Assembly (NCBI GenBank): GCA_965261915.1 | Contig: CBDHDW010000013.1 | Location: 2,976,001-3,040,000, forward strand | Direction of reading: 5' to 3' | DNA: 64,000 nucleotides | Origin: JAIBDK01 sp965261915 | GTDB taxonomy: Bacteria; Pseudomonadota; Gammaproteobacteria; Arenicellales; Poriferihabitantaceae | Shown: positions 26,871 to 36,700 of the stretch, in pieces | Position numbering within the stretch: the first letter of the stretch is position 1 | Layout: each line of letters starts with the position of its first letter | Position numbers and translations under genes: made by a program | Notes under the pieces: generated by a model | What the model saw: the letters and a program-made list of their open reading frames with translations, nothing else | Databases searched by the model: none | Told to the model about the DNA's origin: nothing

Positions 26871-28268
26871 TCATGACACAAGCCTAAATAGCGCCATTCT
26901 ATCAAGGTCTTGCCGTTGCGTGATGAATTTCGCGAAGTTTGTACGAGAATCCGTATCCAGGAGAAAATGCGGGAGGCTGCTGCGTAGCGCAGTGGCAACC
27001 ACCAACTCGGACGGAGCTAGACCGGGCCGGATCGTTCGAAGCCAGGAGCCAAAAGAGTTCCAGACTAGCCGAGTGTGGCAAGATGCCAGGTAATGAAGTA
27101 GCCCTTGAGCAACAATCCCCGCGTGTACAAAGACGTGATAAGCTTTCAGTTTTCGCTTGACGCCATCGCGATATTTTTTTGATTCCCGGTGAAGGTGCTG
27201 ATTACCATTGCGTCGCTCCAATGGCTTCATTACGCTCATCCAGAAATGGTATGAAAAAGAACCGATAACATGAACCGCCTGCTTGAAGGCATGCTCTATT
27301 TTAAATCGCAGACCGTAGAGGTGAATGATATCGAGGGCCGATAATGACGTATCAGTAGACATGAGTATACAGCGTCCCCTCGTTGGGTGAACGACAATGA
27401 CAAACCGAACAATACTGCCGGTCGGTCTCCATAATAAATCATGGACTGCGTATCGGATAGCTACGTTTTTTTCGCCATAGACAGGGCTTTGAGCCTCCTC
27501 CATCAATGCGACCAACCCAAACAGTGATCTTGGTTTTACCTTGTCACCATACTTACGTGGCCGCCCTCTTTTTTTCGGCTGTTGCTGATGATGCAGCTGG
27601 TAGGCAACCGCATTTGATCTGGCGCGGGTGACCAAATGATTCCCCTCATTCAAAAGCCCATTAACGACTTTCTGGCTGGCATAATAGGCGTCGGCGACAA
27701 AATAATACGGCTCCTGAATACTGACTATCGCCAGTAGACTGATCATTTTGTCGAGCAGGGTACGCCGGTCACGATTCGATAACACGGTCCCCTCATGAAT
27801 CCTCGCGGCAAGCGGCACAGCGAACACGCTATTGGCGGCACGAGAAAGAATAGAGACGGCCTGAAAGGAGTGTCCCATGATGTACTCCGCTTTGGTATTT
27901 GACTCGGATTCCTGATGTAGCAGCTTCACAGCAGGCATCTTTTTGCCCTGTTTGGAGACCTTAATGCCGTCCCCCACCAACACGAGTCGGCCATTCACTC
28001 GAACCAGACCAGGGAACAGTCGAAGTACAAGTTGAGACCACAATACCGTCATTGAGTCCAACTTAATGCCGGTGCTGTGGAAGTTATCCAGCAAGTTGTC
28101 ATAAAACCGCCCCTGTAACCCCAGCGCCCGGACAATACTCGTCACCCCCATTCGTTCGGTACGAACCGTCAATCCCGCCACACAGACGGCGAACCACATA
28201 AATGTCCGGGTACGAGCGCAAGCCGGGCGAAGATAAATGATTGCATCCCGCCAATAGATCCACAGCAT
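26871..28268 (-). CDS. DDE transposase, IS4/IS701-like
   Basis: The protein has 465 residues. The catalytic Asp is in LVLVGDGIKVSKQGKK, the second in YFVADAYYASQKVVN, and the Glu in YGLRFKIEHAFKQAVHVIG, which fits the Y-x2-R-x3-E signature of IS4-type enzymes. A basic linker (KKRGRPRKYGDKVKP) lies before the last part. It is full length. A DUF6788 gene begins 48 bp away in the opposite direction. Confidence 0.75.
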   Translation of the reverse strand: MLWIYWRDAIIYLRPACARTRTFMWFAVCVAGLTVRTERMGVTSIVRALGLQGRFYDNLLDNFHSTGIKLDSMTVLWSQLVLRLFPGLVRVNGRLVLVGDGIKVSKQGKKMPAVKLLHQESESNTKAEYIMGHSFQAVSILSRAANSVFAVPLAARIHEGTVLSNRDRRTLLDKMISLLAIVSIQEPYYFVADAYYASQKVVNGLLNEGNHLVTRARSNAVAYQLHHQQQPKKRGRPRKYGDKVKPRSLFGLVALMEEAQSPVYGEKNVAIRYAVHDLLWRPTGSIVRFVIVVHPTRGRCILMSTDTSLSALDIIHLYGLRFKIEHAFKQAVHVIGSFSYHFWMSVMKPLERRNGNQHLHRESKKYRDGVKRKLKAYHVFVHAGIVAQGLLHYLASCHTRLVWNSFGSWLRTIRPGLAPSELVVATALRSSLPHFLLDTDSRTNFAKFITQRQDLDRMALFRLVS

Positions 28269-28316
28269 AGACAGTGTCCTTTTGACAAACTAACATAGCA
28301 TGTATATACTATATCA

Positions 28317-28628
28317 ATGACAAAGAAAAGGCTCGCACAAATTGAACGGCGTATGACAAAGATCAAAGGTGACATAGCATTACTGGGCGCTATGCGCCCT
28401 GGATCGTTGACGAAGCAATACAAGGACCGGGAGAGTCAGACTGGGCCTTATTATCAGGTCAGCTATACACTGGATATGAAGAGCCGGACGGAGTATATTC
28501 GCAAGGAATTTGTGGGCGATATACGCGGCCAGATAAGTAACTATAAACGGTTCAAGAAGCTCAATGCACAATGGGTGGCGCTGAGTATTGAGCACTCAAA
28601 GTTATCAATGAAACTCAAGCAAGCGTAG
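28317..28628 (+). CDS. DUF6788-type small protein
   Basis: The 103-residue basic protein has LGAMRPGSLTKQY, then GPYYQVSYTLDMKSRTEYIRKE and QISNYKRFKKLN. In this family MRPGS and GPYY-x-x-S-Y precede a helix with N-Y-x-R-F. Its function is unknown, and related genes occur beside transposases. Here it is divergent from the IS4-like transposase, which suggests an accessory or cargo gene of that element. Family name is from memory of the motif. Confidence 0.55.
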   Translation: MTKKRLAQIERRMTKIKGDIALLGAMRPGSLTKQYKDRESQTGPYYQVSYTLDMKSRTEYIRKEFVGDIRGQISNYKRFKKLNAQWVALSIEHSKLSMKLKQA

Positions 28629-28656
28629 TGATTACAACGGGAAGCAAGCAAAAATC

Positions 28657-28920
28657 GTGGCCAAACTGGGCAGTAAAAAGAACCCATTGATTTTAAGAAT
28701 TGCCGATGACTCAAAAGTCGATATGATCGCCAATACCTGTCATGAAAACGGCTGGCATTTTATTTTGGGGTTTGAACCGGACAAGGAAGAGGATCTAACG
28801 GACCTGGAAAGAAAGCTATCGCCTCCCATCCATCATGAAGCCGCAAAGAGCGGGCGAAATGAACGGTGTGTCTGCGGAAGCGGGAAGAAATACAAGAAAT
28901 GTTGCGGAGCTGCCGCTTGA
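28657..28920 (+). CDS. SEC-C metal-binding motif protein (PBPRA1643-like)
   Basis: The 87-residue protein is read from a GTG start. The C-terminal GRNERCVCGSGKKYKKCCG is a textbook SEC-C zinc motif (C-x-C-x8-C-C). The N-terminal part KLGSKKNPLILRIADDSKV and ENGWHFILGFEPD match small proteins annotated PBPRA1643-like. The role is unknown. It lies 28 bp after the DUF6788 gene in the same direction. Confidence 0.7.
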   Translation: MAKLGSKKNPLILRIADDSKVDMIANTCHENGWHFILGFEPDKEEDLTDLERKLSPPIHHEAAKSGRNERCVCGSGKKYKKCCGAAA

Positions 28921-28994
28921 CTGGTTTCGCTAAACAGCAAATAAAACAGAGCGCAGAACTCGGTACTCTCAAGTAAGGTGCTTACTTAATTTTT

Positions 28995-30026
28995 CCTAAT
29001 TACCATCTAACCCAAGCCTATCTTCAGCAAGTTTTCCGGCATCGGTGGCGTTCTGAGTGCCGCGCAAGCAAGCCTGGGAATGAGGTCGTTCAAATCAAAA
29101 CGACGATTGAAACGATACTGAAATTCCGACAAGTATCGCTGAGCATATTTAGGTCGAATAGCATGATAGGTACTGCGTAATGAACTCTTTAAGTTACCCA
29201 GAATCGTATTGACCCAATAGAACTCAGGTTTTTCGACAGACGCTCTGCCACCGCCGCACACCATCTTGTCATGCAAGCAACCTGCCTCGACAACGGCATT
29301 AAAGCACGCCAAACCATCGGAGATAACAGTACTGCCCTCGGTCAGATGTTGCTGACTCCATGACTTAATCGCTTCTGTGCGGAAACCCTTTACGACCGAC
29401 AACTTAACCCGAACAGGGCAATGATCGGCCGTGGTCTCCACCGCCGCTACAAAAGGCGTCTTACCGGCAGCACCGCGTCCCGGCTTGCACCCGGTACGCT
29501 CGCCGCCCAGGTAGGCATCATCCAATTCAATCAACCCGGATAGTTTGTTATTGTGATCCCGCTCCATCATCACCTGCATAAGCTTGTGCTTCATCCGCCA
29601 TGCGGCATTGTAGGAAATACCCAGGTGACGATGCAGTTTCATGGCCGAGATGCCTTTCTTGTCCTGTGTGATCAGATAGATACCCTGGAACCATAGCGTG
29701 AGCGGTAGTTTGGTGGATTCAAAGATCGTTCCAGCCGTCAGTGAAGTCTGGCGATTGCAGCGATTGCACTGCTGAAGTTTACGGATGGTCAACTGGCAGC
29801 ACTTGTCGTGACCACAGGCCGGACACTGGAACCCTTTGGGCCACCGCCAAGCATAAAGCGCATCGAAGCATTGGTCTTCGGTACCGTACTGTTTGATAAA
29901 ATCGTTCAAGCTAACCCCTTTCTGGAATTGCACCTTATTGCGCGCCATGACATACCCCTTATGAATTAAATAGATAGACTGTGATTATATACGGGGTAGA
30001 GCGACTTATCTATAGTGGTAATTAGG
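28995..30026 (-). mobile_element. IS1595-family (ISXO2-like) element, copy 1
   Basis: The element is 1032 bp with inverted ends CCTAATTACCA / TGGTAATTAGG. It is flanked by a perfect 8-bp duplication TAATTTTT (28987-28994 and 30027-30034). It lies in the remnant of hsdS. Its sequence is nearly identical to copy 3. Confidence 0.92.
29007..29948 (-). CDS. IS1595-family transposase, copy 1
   Basis: The protein has 313 residues. The N-terminal zinc ribbon (CPACGHDKCCQL then CNRCNRQTS) is followed by a helix-turn-helix (LGISYNAAWRMKHKLMQVM) and an ISXO2-type DDE domain starting LSGLIELDDAYLGGER. PEFYWVNTILGNLK contains a five-residue deletion relative to copy 2 that copy 3 shares. The frame is open and flanked by intact ends. 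Confidence 0.92.
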   Translation of the reverse strand: MARNKVQFQKGVSLNDFIKQYGTEDQCFDALYAWRWPKGFQCPACGHDKCCQLTIRKLQQCNRCNRQTSLTAGTIFESTKLPLTLWFQGIYLITQDKKGISAMKLHRHLGISYNAAWRMKHKLMQVMMERDHNNKLSGLIELDDAYLGGERTGCKPGRGAAGKTPFVAAVETTADHCPVRVKLSVVKGFRTEAIKSWSQQHLTEGSTVISDGLACFNAVVEAGCLHDKMVCGGGRASVEKPEFYWVNTILGNLKSSLRSTYHAIRPKYAQRYLSEFQYRFNRRFDLNDLIPRLACAALRTPPMPENLLKIGLG

Positions 30027-30217
30027 TAATTTTTTGCTTTTTTTGTTGTATATGCAATTGACTGGGTGGTTATTTTTCCATTGCTAATATCTTTTGGCAT
30101 GACAACAGGAATACCTGTTTCAGTATATTCGCTCGCTTTTAATTGGCTTCCGAAAGGGCCAGTTTGGAGACCTTTTGCGACCGCTATCTTTGATAGAGGA
30201 ATAAGGTTTTTACTCAT
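30027..30217 (-). pseudogene. hsdS: HsdS N-terminal fragment (type I restriction specificity subunit)
   Basis: From ATG 30217, overlapping the rhuM stop by 8 nt, the frame reads MSKNLIPLSKIAVAKGLQTG, PFGSQLKASEYTETGIPVVM and PKDISNGKITTQSIAY. This is the classic start of a target-recognition domain. Removing the IS1595 copy shows that the sequence goes on KKLSKHL in a frame shifted by one base and then diverges at about 28970. The rest of TRD1 and all of TRD2 are absent here. A C-terminal HsdS piece lies at 41714-41907. Confidence 0.85.
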
Positions 30218-31274
30218 CACCACCCCCGTCACGTTTCGTTAATTTCTTCTCGAGTATTTCCAGCGCCTTAATCTGTTTATCAAAATCCGATTCATACAGC
30301 CGATCCTGCATAATGCGGTATTTTTCAAACTCGCTTTCGGCGTGGGTTTTGGCAATTTCAGCACTCACTTTTCCGGCATCTTGCAAAATCTCGCGATCCC
30401 ACAATTTCAAAAACCCGCTTAAACGCTCTACCCAATCCGCCATGGTCATGGGGATTTTGCGAATGGCCTGCATTTCGGCCATATCCAGATAGGCCGCAAC
30501 AATCCGCCGCATCTGCGCCAGCTCATATTCAGACAGGTAGTTTTTGGCGATGGACACATCATATTTATGAATCTTGCTCTCTGGAGCACCCTCCCAGCCA
30601 GCCAGTCCCATATTGTCTTTTTTGTAATCGGCACGATCAACAATAACCTCGGCAGCGGTCTGGCCGTGGATGGCGTAATGCATCTTGTTCTGAACGGCGG
30701 CGAAAAATCGTTTTGTTGCAGTTGCCGATGGGTCGTAATCCAGGGACGTTGCGTAAATATCAGTCATTTTTTGATAGAATTTGCGCTCGGACAGGCGTAT
30801 TTCTCGGATACGCTCAAGCTGTTCTTCAAAATATTTTTTGCCAAGTATTGAGCCGTCATTTTTCAGGCGCTCATCATCCATCACATAGGCTTTGATGGTG
30901 TATTCCCTGATAATACCCGTTGCCCATTTTCGGAACTGTACTGCACGCTCTGAATTAACCTTGTATCCCACGGCGATAATCGCCGACAAATTATAATGCT
31001 TGGTGTTGTAGCTTTTGCCGTCTTTGGCAGTTATTCGAAAATTTCGAATAACTGAACCCTCTTCCAGTTCACTATCTGAGAATATCTTTTTCAGGTGATA
31101 ATTGATGGTGTTGGTTTCCACGTCATATAACACGCCCGTCATTTTCTGGGTGAGCCATACATCTTCATCGGCATAGACAGCCTCAACACCGCCTTCGCCA
31201 CTGGCGACAATAAAGGTCAAGTATTCTGCCGCCGATGAACGGATGGTGGGGACTTGCGGTTTCTTTTTGCTCAT
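30210..31274 (-). CDS. RhuM-family protein within the type I R-M operon
   Basis: The protein has 354 residues. EDVWLTQKMTGVLYDVETN, NYHLKKIFSDSELEEGSVIR and KHYNLSAIIAVGYKVNSERA are hallmarks of the RhuM family (virulence RhuM, PF13310). The C-terminal half is helical. RhuM genes are often found inside type I R-M operons; their role is not established. It overlaps hsdM and hsdS by 4 and 8 nt, so it is translated as part of the operon. Confidence 0.85.
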   Translation of the reverse strand: MSKKKPQVPTIRSSAAEYLTFIVASGEGGVEAVYADEDVWLTQKMTGVLYDVETNTINYHLKKIFSDSELEEGSVIRNFRITAKDGKSYNTKHYNLSAIIAVGYKVNSERAVQFRKWATGIIREYTIKAYVMDDERLKNDGSILGKKYFEEQLERIREIRLSERKFYQKMTDIYATSLDYDPSATATKRFFAAVQNKMHYAIHGQTAAEVIVDRADYKKDNMGLAGWEGAPESKIHKYDVSIAKNYLSEYELAQMRRIVAAYLDMAEMQAIRKIPMTMADWVERLSGFLKLWDREILQDAGKVSAEIAKTHAESEFEKYRIMQDRLYESDFDKQIKALEILEKKLTKRDGGGDE

Positions 31275-32779
31275 GCCGCCACCTCCTTCAGAAGGGTTGC
31301 CATCTTGCTGCGCACCGTTGTCAGTTCCTTTTCAAGGGCATCTATTTCCTGTTGAACCGCTTCGATATCAATCTCGGCTTCTTCCTCGAAGGTGTCCACA
31401 TAGCGCGGAATATTCAGGTTGAAGTCATTCTCTTTCAGTTCTTCAAAGGGGGCTAAATGCGCGTATTTTGGCACCGTTTTACGCGCTTCACAGGCGTTCA
31501 GGATGGTCGAAATATGCTCATCCAGCAGGGTGTTCTGGTTTTTGCCGGGCTGGTAACCCTTGCTGGCATCAATAAACAGAACATCCTTGCGGTCTTCGTT
31601 GGCACCGCCTTTTTCACGGGAGCGGTCAAAGGTCAGGATGGCGACAGGAATAGATGTACTCGGGAACAGCTTGCCCGGCAGACCAATCACGGCATCCAGC
31701 AGATTGTCTTCGATGAGCTTTTCTCTTATACGCCCCTCCGCAGCACCACGGAATAATACGCCATGAGGAACCACCACAGAAACACGGCCTTCTTTTTCAA
31801 CAGCGGCCTCAATCATGTGGCTGATAAAGGCATAGTCACCCTTCGATTTGGGCGGCACGCCGCGCCAGAAGCGCTTGTAGGTATCGGCTTCATCGGCACC
31901 CCATTTATCCAGAGAAAATGGCGGGTTGGCGACGATGTTATCGAATTTCATCAGGCGGTCATTTTCCACCAATATCGGTGAGGTCAGCGTATTACACCAT
32001 TCGATGCGGGCCGAGTCCGCGCCATGCAGGAACATGTTCATGCGGCACAAGGCCCAAGTGCTGCCGTTCACCTCCATGCCGTAGATTGAATAGTTGCGAT
32101 CCCCCACGGCTTTAGCGGCCTCAATCAACAGCCCACCGGAACCACAGGCCGGGTCACAGATACGTGCGCCGACTTTCGGCTTGCACAGTTTGGCAACCAG
32201 CTCTGAAACCTTGTGCGGGGTGTAGAACTCGCCCGCCTTTTTACCGGCATCCGAGGCAAAACGCTCAATTAGGTAGATATAAACACTGCCGATGACATCT
32301 TCTGAAATGCGGCTTGGGCGCATATCAAGCTGCGGCTTGTGGAAGTCTTCCAGAAGCATCTTCAGGCGGCGGTTACGGTCTTTGGTTTTGCCCAGGTTGG
32401 CCTCTGAGTTAAAATCAATGTTGCGGAAAACGCCTTCCAGCTTGCTTTTGTTGGCTGTTTCAATTGAATCCAGTGCGATATTGATGATTTCACCGATATT
32501 TGATTCACTGCGCTGATCATAAAGATCGTAATAGCTTGCGCCCTTGGGCAGGATAAAGCGTTCTCGCTCTAGCTTGCGGCGGATACGCACGTCATCACCA
32601 CCATATTGTTTGCGGTACTCTTCGTAGTGGTCCTTCCATACATCCGAGATGTATTTGAGGAAGAGCATCACAACGATATAATCCTTGTAGCCAGCGGCAT
32701 CCATTACGCCGCGAAAGGTGTCACAAGCAGCCCAGGCAGCGTTATTCACATCTTGTTGTTTAAGTGATTTGGTGGTCAT
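31271..32779 (-). CDS. hsdM: Type I restriction-modification methyltransferase subunit
   Basis: HsdM transfers methyl from SAM to adenine in the target, with specificity from HsdS. The protein has 502 residues. The N-terminal helical domain (FRGVMDAAGYKDYIVVMLFL) is followed by the SAM site ICDPACGSGGLLIEAAK and the catalytic FDNIVANPPFSLDKW (N-P-P-F motif). The gene is intact and full length. The partner specificity genes are a single-TRD HsdS upstream and a broken hsdS downstream. Confidence 0.95.
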   Translation of the reverse strand: MTTKSLKQQDVNNAAWAACDTFRGVMDAAGYKDYIVVMLFLKYISDVWKDHYEEYRKQYGGDDVRIRRKLERERFILPKGASYYDLYDQRSESNIGEIINIALDSIETANKSKLEGVFRNIDFNSEANLGKTKDRNRRLKMLLEDFHKPQLDMRPSRISEDVIGSVYIYLIERFASDAGKKAGEFYTPHKVSELVAKLCKPKVGARICDPACGSGGLLIEAAKAVGDRNYSIYGMEVNGSTWALCRMNMFLHGADSARIEWCNTLTSPILVENDRLMKFDNIVANPPFSLDKWGADEADTYKRFWRGVPPKSKGDYAFISHMIEAAVEKEGRVSVVVPHGVLFRGAAEGRIREKLIEDNLLDAVIGLPGKLFPSTSIPVAILTFDRSREKGGANEDRKDVLFIDASKGYQPGKNQNTLLDEHISTILNACEARKTVPKYAHLAPFEELKENDFNLNIPRYVDTFEEEAEIDIEAVQQEIDALEKELTTVRSKMATLLKEVAA

Positions 32780-32797
32780 TTTTCTGCTCTTTGTGCC

Positions 32798-33031
32798 TTA
32801 TTTCCTGTCTTTCGGTGGGTGTGGGTCGTTGCCATAGCTGTTACCGGCTCTGATTTTGCCGTCACGACCATGAATTTTGCTGTCTGATTGTTGGTTGCGG
32901 GCAATTTGTTCGGCATGTTCAATCGCTTCTTTTTGCGTGTCCGTGACTTTTGTTGCCTTGCTGTTGCCAGCGCCCTTAACGGCCCATCCGTCCGGGCGCC
33001 TTATTACATGTTGATTTTTTCCTCGTGTCAT
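32798..33031 (-). CDS. DUF2188 protein
   Basis: The 77-residue polar protein has KNQHVIRRPDGWAVKGAGN, KATKVTDTQKEAIEHAEQIA and HGRDGKIRAGNSYGNDP. These match the DUF2188 fold (H-V-x-P-x-x-x-G-W-A-V-K-G ... H-G-x-D-G-K-I). Function unknown; genes of this type are often found in R-M operons and on mobile elements. The start overlaps the HsdS stop by 4 nt (ATGA), and hsdM follows after 18 bp. Confidence 0.8.
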   Translation of the reverse strand: MTRGKNQHVIRRPDGWAVKGAGNSKATKVTDTQKEAIEHAEQIARNQQSDSKIHGRDGKIRAGNSYGNDPHPPKDRK

Positions 33032-33693
33032 AGCATTAAATCCTTAGTTCTTGAATAAGTTTGATCCGGAGTCGATGTTGTCTCATCGAAGCCGGGTTTT
33101 TTATTACTCGCTGCCCCGCGAGATTCTGATGCCATTTGCATCAAAATTCCTTGGGCATAGAGCATCTTGCGAATTTTGATCGCTTCAAGCAGGCGCTGCT
33201 CCTTCATCGACAAACCAAAGAACTCAGCGGCCTGGTATTGCCGTGCCAGTGGTGGCAGGCTCACCGCTAACTCTTCGAGGGCCTGCTTGCTCACCATTTT
33301 TAACATGGTTCCTTCTGCTCGTGAGTTCAGGTAAGCCTGCGAAGAAGGCTGATTGATCCACCAGAGCAGAAATTCTGGAACAACTTTTTTAGTATCTGCC
33401 CTGACTCGAAGCGATGGAGCCGCCACAATCGTATTTTCAGCATCCTCTTGAAGAAGTGCGGCAGTATTGGTCTGCCCTCGTGAACGGAAAATAATATCGC
33501 CTCGCTTTGCAAGCTGGTTTGGCTTTGGTTTCGCGCGCTCGATGCGCACAACCTCAGTGAGGTGAACGGAGTTATCCGCACCAAGGTCTTTCATCTGAAT
33601 GACCCTGACGCCGCCGTCATTGGATACTTCAATCCGTGAGCGAAAAGTCACTCCCGATGAAACCGTGGCTATATCTTTTAACTTCAAAAACAT
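33028..33693 (-). CDS. hsdS: Single-TRD HsdS-like specificity protein
   Basis: The protein has 221 residues from ATG 33693 (MFLKLKDIATVSSGVTFRSR). A longer frame from 33759 would begin inside the promoter. One target-recognition domain is seen (VIQMKDLGADNSVHL, KRGDIIFRSRGQTNTAA, VSKQALEELAVSLPPLARQYQ) with one conserved helix after it. Full HsdS proteins have two TRDs and about 400 residues. A half-size subunit can act as a dimer and give a palindromic target, as known for truncated HsdS. It heads the operon with DUF2188, hsdM and rhuM. Confidence 0.8.
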   Translation of the reverse strand: MFLKLKDIATVSSGVTFRSRIEVSNDGGVRVIQMKDLGADNSVHLTEVVRIERAKPKPNQLAKRGDIIFRSRGQTNTAALLQEDAENTIVAAPSLRVRADTKKVVPEFLLWWINQPSSQAYLNSRAEGTMLKMVSKQALEELAVSLPPLARQYQAAEFFGLSMKEQRLLEAIKIRKMLYAQGILMQMASESRGAASNKKPGFDETTSTPDQTYSRTKDLML

Positions 33694-33715
33694 CTCGACA
33701 AAACTCTGTAATTCG

Positions 33716-33777
33716 ATTACTGTTATCATCAATGTAATGCGGAATGTTCTGTGTGTCAACCATAAAAATACAGTAAT
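33716..33777. promoter_or_regulatory. Minus-strand sigma-70 promoter flanked by an 8-bp inverted repeat
   Basis: On the minus strand TTGACA (33759-33754), a 17-bp spacer and TACATT (33736-33731) form a good promoter. Its start point at about 33724 lies some 30 nt before the HsdS ATG at 33693. ATTACTGT (33716-33723) and ACAGTAAT (33770-33777) are perfect inverted copies that bracket it. They could be operator half-sites controlling both this operon and the divergent helicase gene. Confidence 0.55.
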
Positions 33778-33797
33778 GGCATTTTTGTAAAAATAGT

Positions 33798-36700
33798 ATG
33801 CAGCAATACGCTAACGATCAGATTCTCACCGCACCATCGGACCTGGTCACCTTTTTGGGGTGTTACCATGCGAGCTTTCTTGATGTGAAAGCGCTGAGTG
33901 AAGAGTTAAGTAAGGAATTGAGCGAGGATATGGACAAGGCCGAAGCTAGCGAGATCGGTCAGTTGCTGCAAAAGAAAGGCTTGGAACATGAGGCGGCTTA
34001 TCTCCAGCAGCTGCAAGACGAAGGCAAGACCGTCGTTGAAATTCCTAAAAACCGCAATCTGCAGGACCGCGCCCAGTTGACACTGGAAGCCATGCAATCC
34101 GGTGCGGATGTGATCTATCAGGCGGTGTTCTTTGCGCCACCCGAAGAAAAAATAGGGTTGCGGGGTGATGCCGATTTTCTGATGAAGTGCGATACGCCTT
34201 CCAGTTTGGGTGATTTCAGCTATGAGGTGCTGGACACCAAACTGGCGCGGACGGCTGTACCCAAACACATCATGCAGTTGTGTGTTTATTCAGAGCTGCT
34301 GACCGACTTGCAGGGGCCGCGTCCGGCCAACATGCATCTGTTTCTCGGTGACCATGAGAAGCACAGTTTTCGGGTGGCTGACTTTTTATATTACTACACC
34401 CGCGCCAGGGATCGCTTTGAGCACCATCTGCAAAACCTGCCAACCGACTCATATCCTGAACCTTGCAGCCATTGTACTTTCTGCCACTGGCGTGAGGGCT
34501 GCAAAGCCCAGTGGGAACAGGATGACCATTTGAGCCTTGTGGCCAATATCCAGCGCTCGCAGATGGACAAGCTGAGAAAGGCTGGCATCCGCACCGTAGC
34601 TGATCTGGCAGCAACACCACCCGATACTAAAATCCCTGATCTCAGCCGCGATGTGTTCTTGCGTTTGCGCTCCCAAGCAGCGCTACAGCATCATAAAGCC
34701 ACCACGGGCGAGGATAAATGCGAGATTATTCCATTCCCGCCGGATGCTTCTCGTCCTTGGGGTTTTACTCGTATGCCTGTGCCGGATGATGGCGATCTGT
34801 TCTTTGATATGGAGGGCGATCCGCTTTATCCGAATGGCCTGGAATATTTGTTCGGGGTGTATTATTTGAAGGACGGTGAAAAGCTGTTCAAACCCTTCTG
34901 GGCACACGACGAGAAGCAAGAGAAAGAGACTTATCTGCGCTTCATGGGGTTTTTGGCCGATCATCTGGCAGAACACCCGCATGCCCATATCTATCACTAC
35001 AACCACTATGAAACCACAGCGCTGAAACGCCTGGCCTGTCGTTATGCGGCGTGTGAAGAGCAGTTGGACAATCTGCTCCGTAATCAGAAATTCATTGATC
35101 TGTATCTGGTGGTGCGTGAGAGCATCCGTACATCCGAACTCGGCTATTCCATCAAGAACCTGGAAACCTTCTATATGGACAGGCGGGTCAGGGCCAATGC
35201 GGTGGCGACCGCTGCCGACAGTATCATTGTTTATAACGAATGGCGCGAAACCGGTGCCGATGAATTGCTGCAAGCGATTGCCGACTATAACGAGGTGGAT
35301 TGTGTTTCCACTTACTTGCTGCGTGACTGGCTGTTATCACTCAAGCCGGAGGACGCGCCTTGGTTTAAAGGCTTGCCCGAATATGCCGAGGAGGAAGAGC
35401 CGCAGCGCAAGGACTGGGAAATCGAATATGAGGATTACCAGAGCCGTTTGGGCGTAACGGATGACAACCCGTCACCCATCAATCAGCGGCTTTCGCATTT
35501 GCTGGAGTTCCATAACCGGGAAGCCAAGCCGCAATGGTGGAGCAGTTTTGAGCGCCAGAACAAATTTGAAGATGAGCTGATCGACGACACCGAATGCCTT
35601 GGTGGCTTACAGCAGATCGGTGCGCCCGAACCTGAAAAACGCTCCCTGATTTACAGCTACCGTTTCCCATCACAGGAATACAAGCTGAAGGTCGGCGCTC
35701 AGGCCGTACATACTGCCGTCATGGAAAACGCTGGCACGATTGTTGAGATCGATGAGGATGCCTGCATCGTCAAAATCAAGCGCGGGGCCACTAAAGACTC
35801 TTTACCGGAAAGCCTGTCTATTGGTCCGCCGCGACCGATTGACAGCAAGATTATCCGTTCAGCAATTTACCGCTACGCCGATCATGTGCTGGAAGCACCA
35901 GACACAACGCATGCGGCCACAGAACTTCTGGCGCGGCATGTACCGCGTATTCAGGACAAGCAGCCCGGTGAAGCGGTGATCACCGCTGATGACCTGCAAG
36001 GCGATGCGCTGGAGGCTATTGCTGCACTGGACAACAGCTATCTCTTTATCCAGGGCCCTCCGGGCGCAGGGAAAACCTATATCAGCAGTCACATCATTGT
36101 GGATTTAATCAGGCGCGGCAAGAAAATCGGGGTTACCTCGAACTCGCACAAGGCCATTCACAACCTGCTGGAAAAAGTCGAGAGCGTTGCCGCTGAAAAA
36201 GGCGTGCAATTCCATGGCATCAAGAAAGCCAGCGGTGGTAATAATGAAACCATCTTTGCTGGGCAGTTCATCCGCTCCGAAACCAAGATCGATAATATGA
36301 GCCTTGGCGCTGATCTGTTTGCCGGAACCGCGTGGACCTTCGCCAGCCCGCATTTTGCCGATGAAAATAATGCGCCTCAGCTTGACTATCTGTTTATTGA
36401 TGAGGCTGGACAAGTCGCCACCGCCAATGTGGTCGCGATGGCGACCGCGACCAGGAACATTATTCTGGTGGGTGATCAGATGCAGCTGGGCCAGCCCATC
36501 CAGGGTACGCATCCGGGCGAAGCCGGATTGTCTGTGCTGGAGTTCTTGCTGGGTGATCATTCCACCATCTCGGCTGAGCGCGGTCTTTTCCTTGGCCAGA
36601 CCCGCCGCATGTGCCCCGGCATCTGCCGGTTTATTTCCGATGCTTTTTATGATGGCCGTCTGACTGCTCATGAAAGCATCGCCGTGCGCAGCCTGAATCT

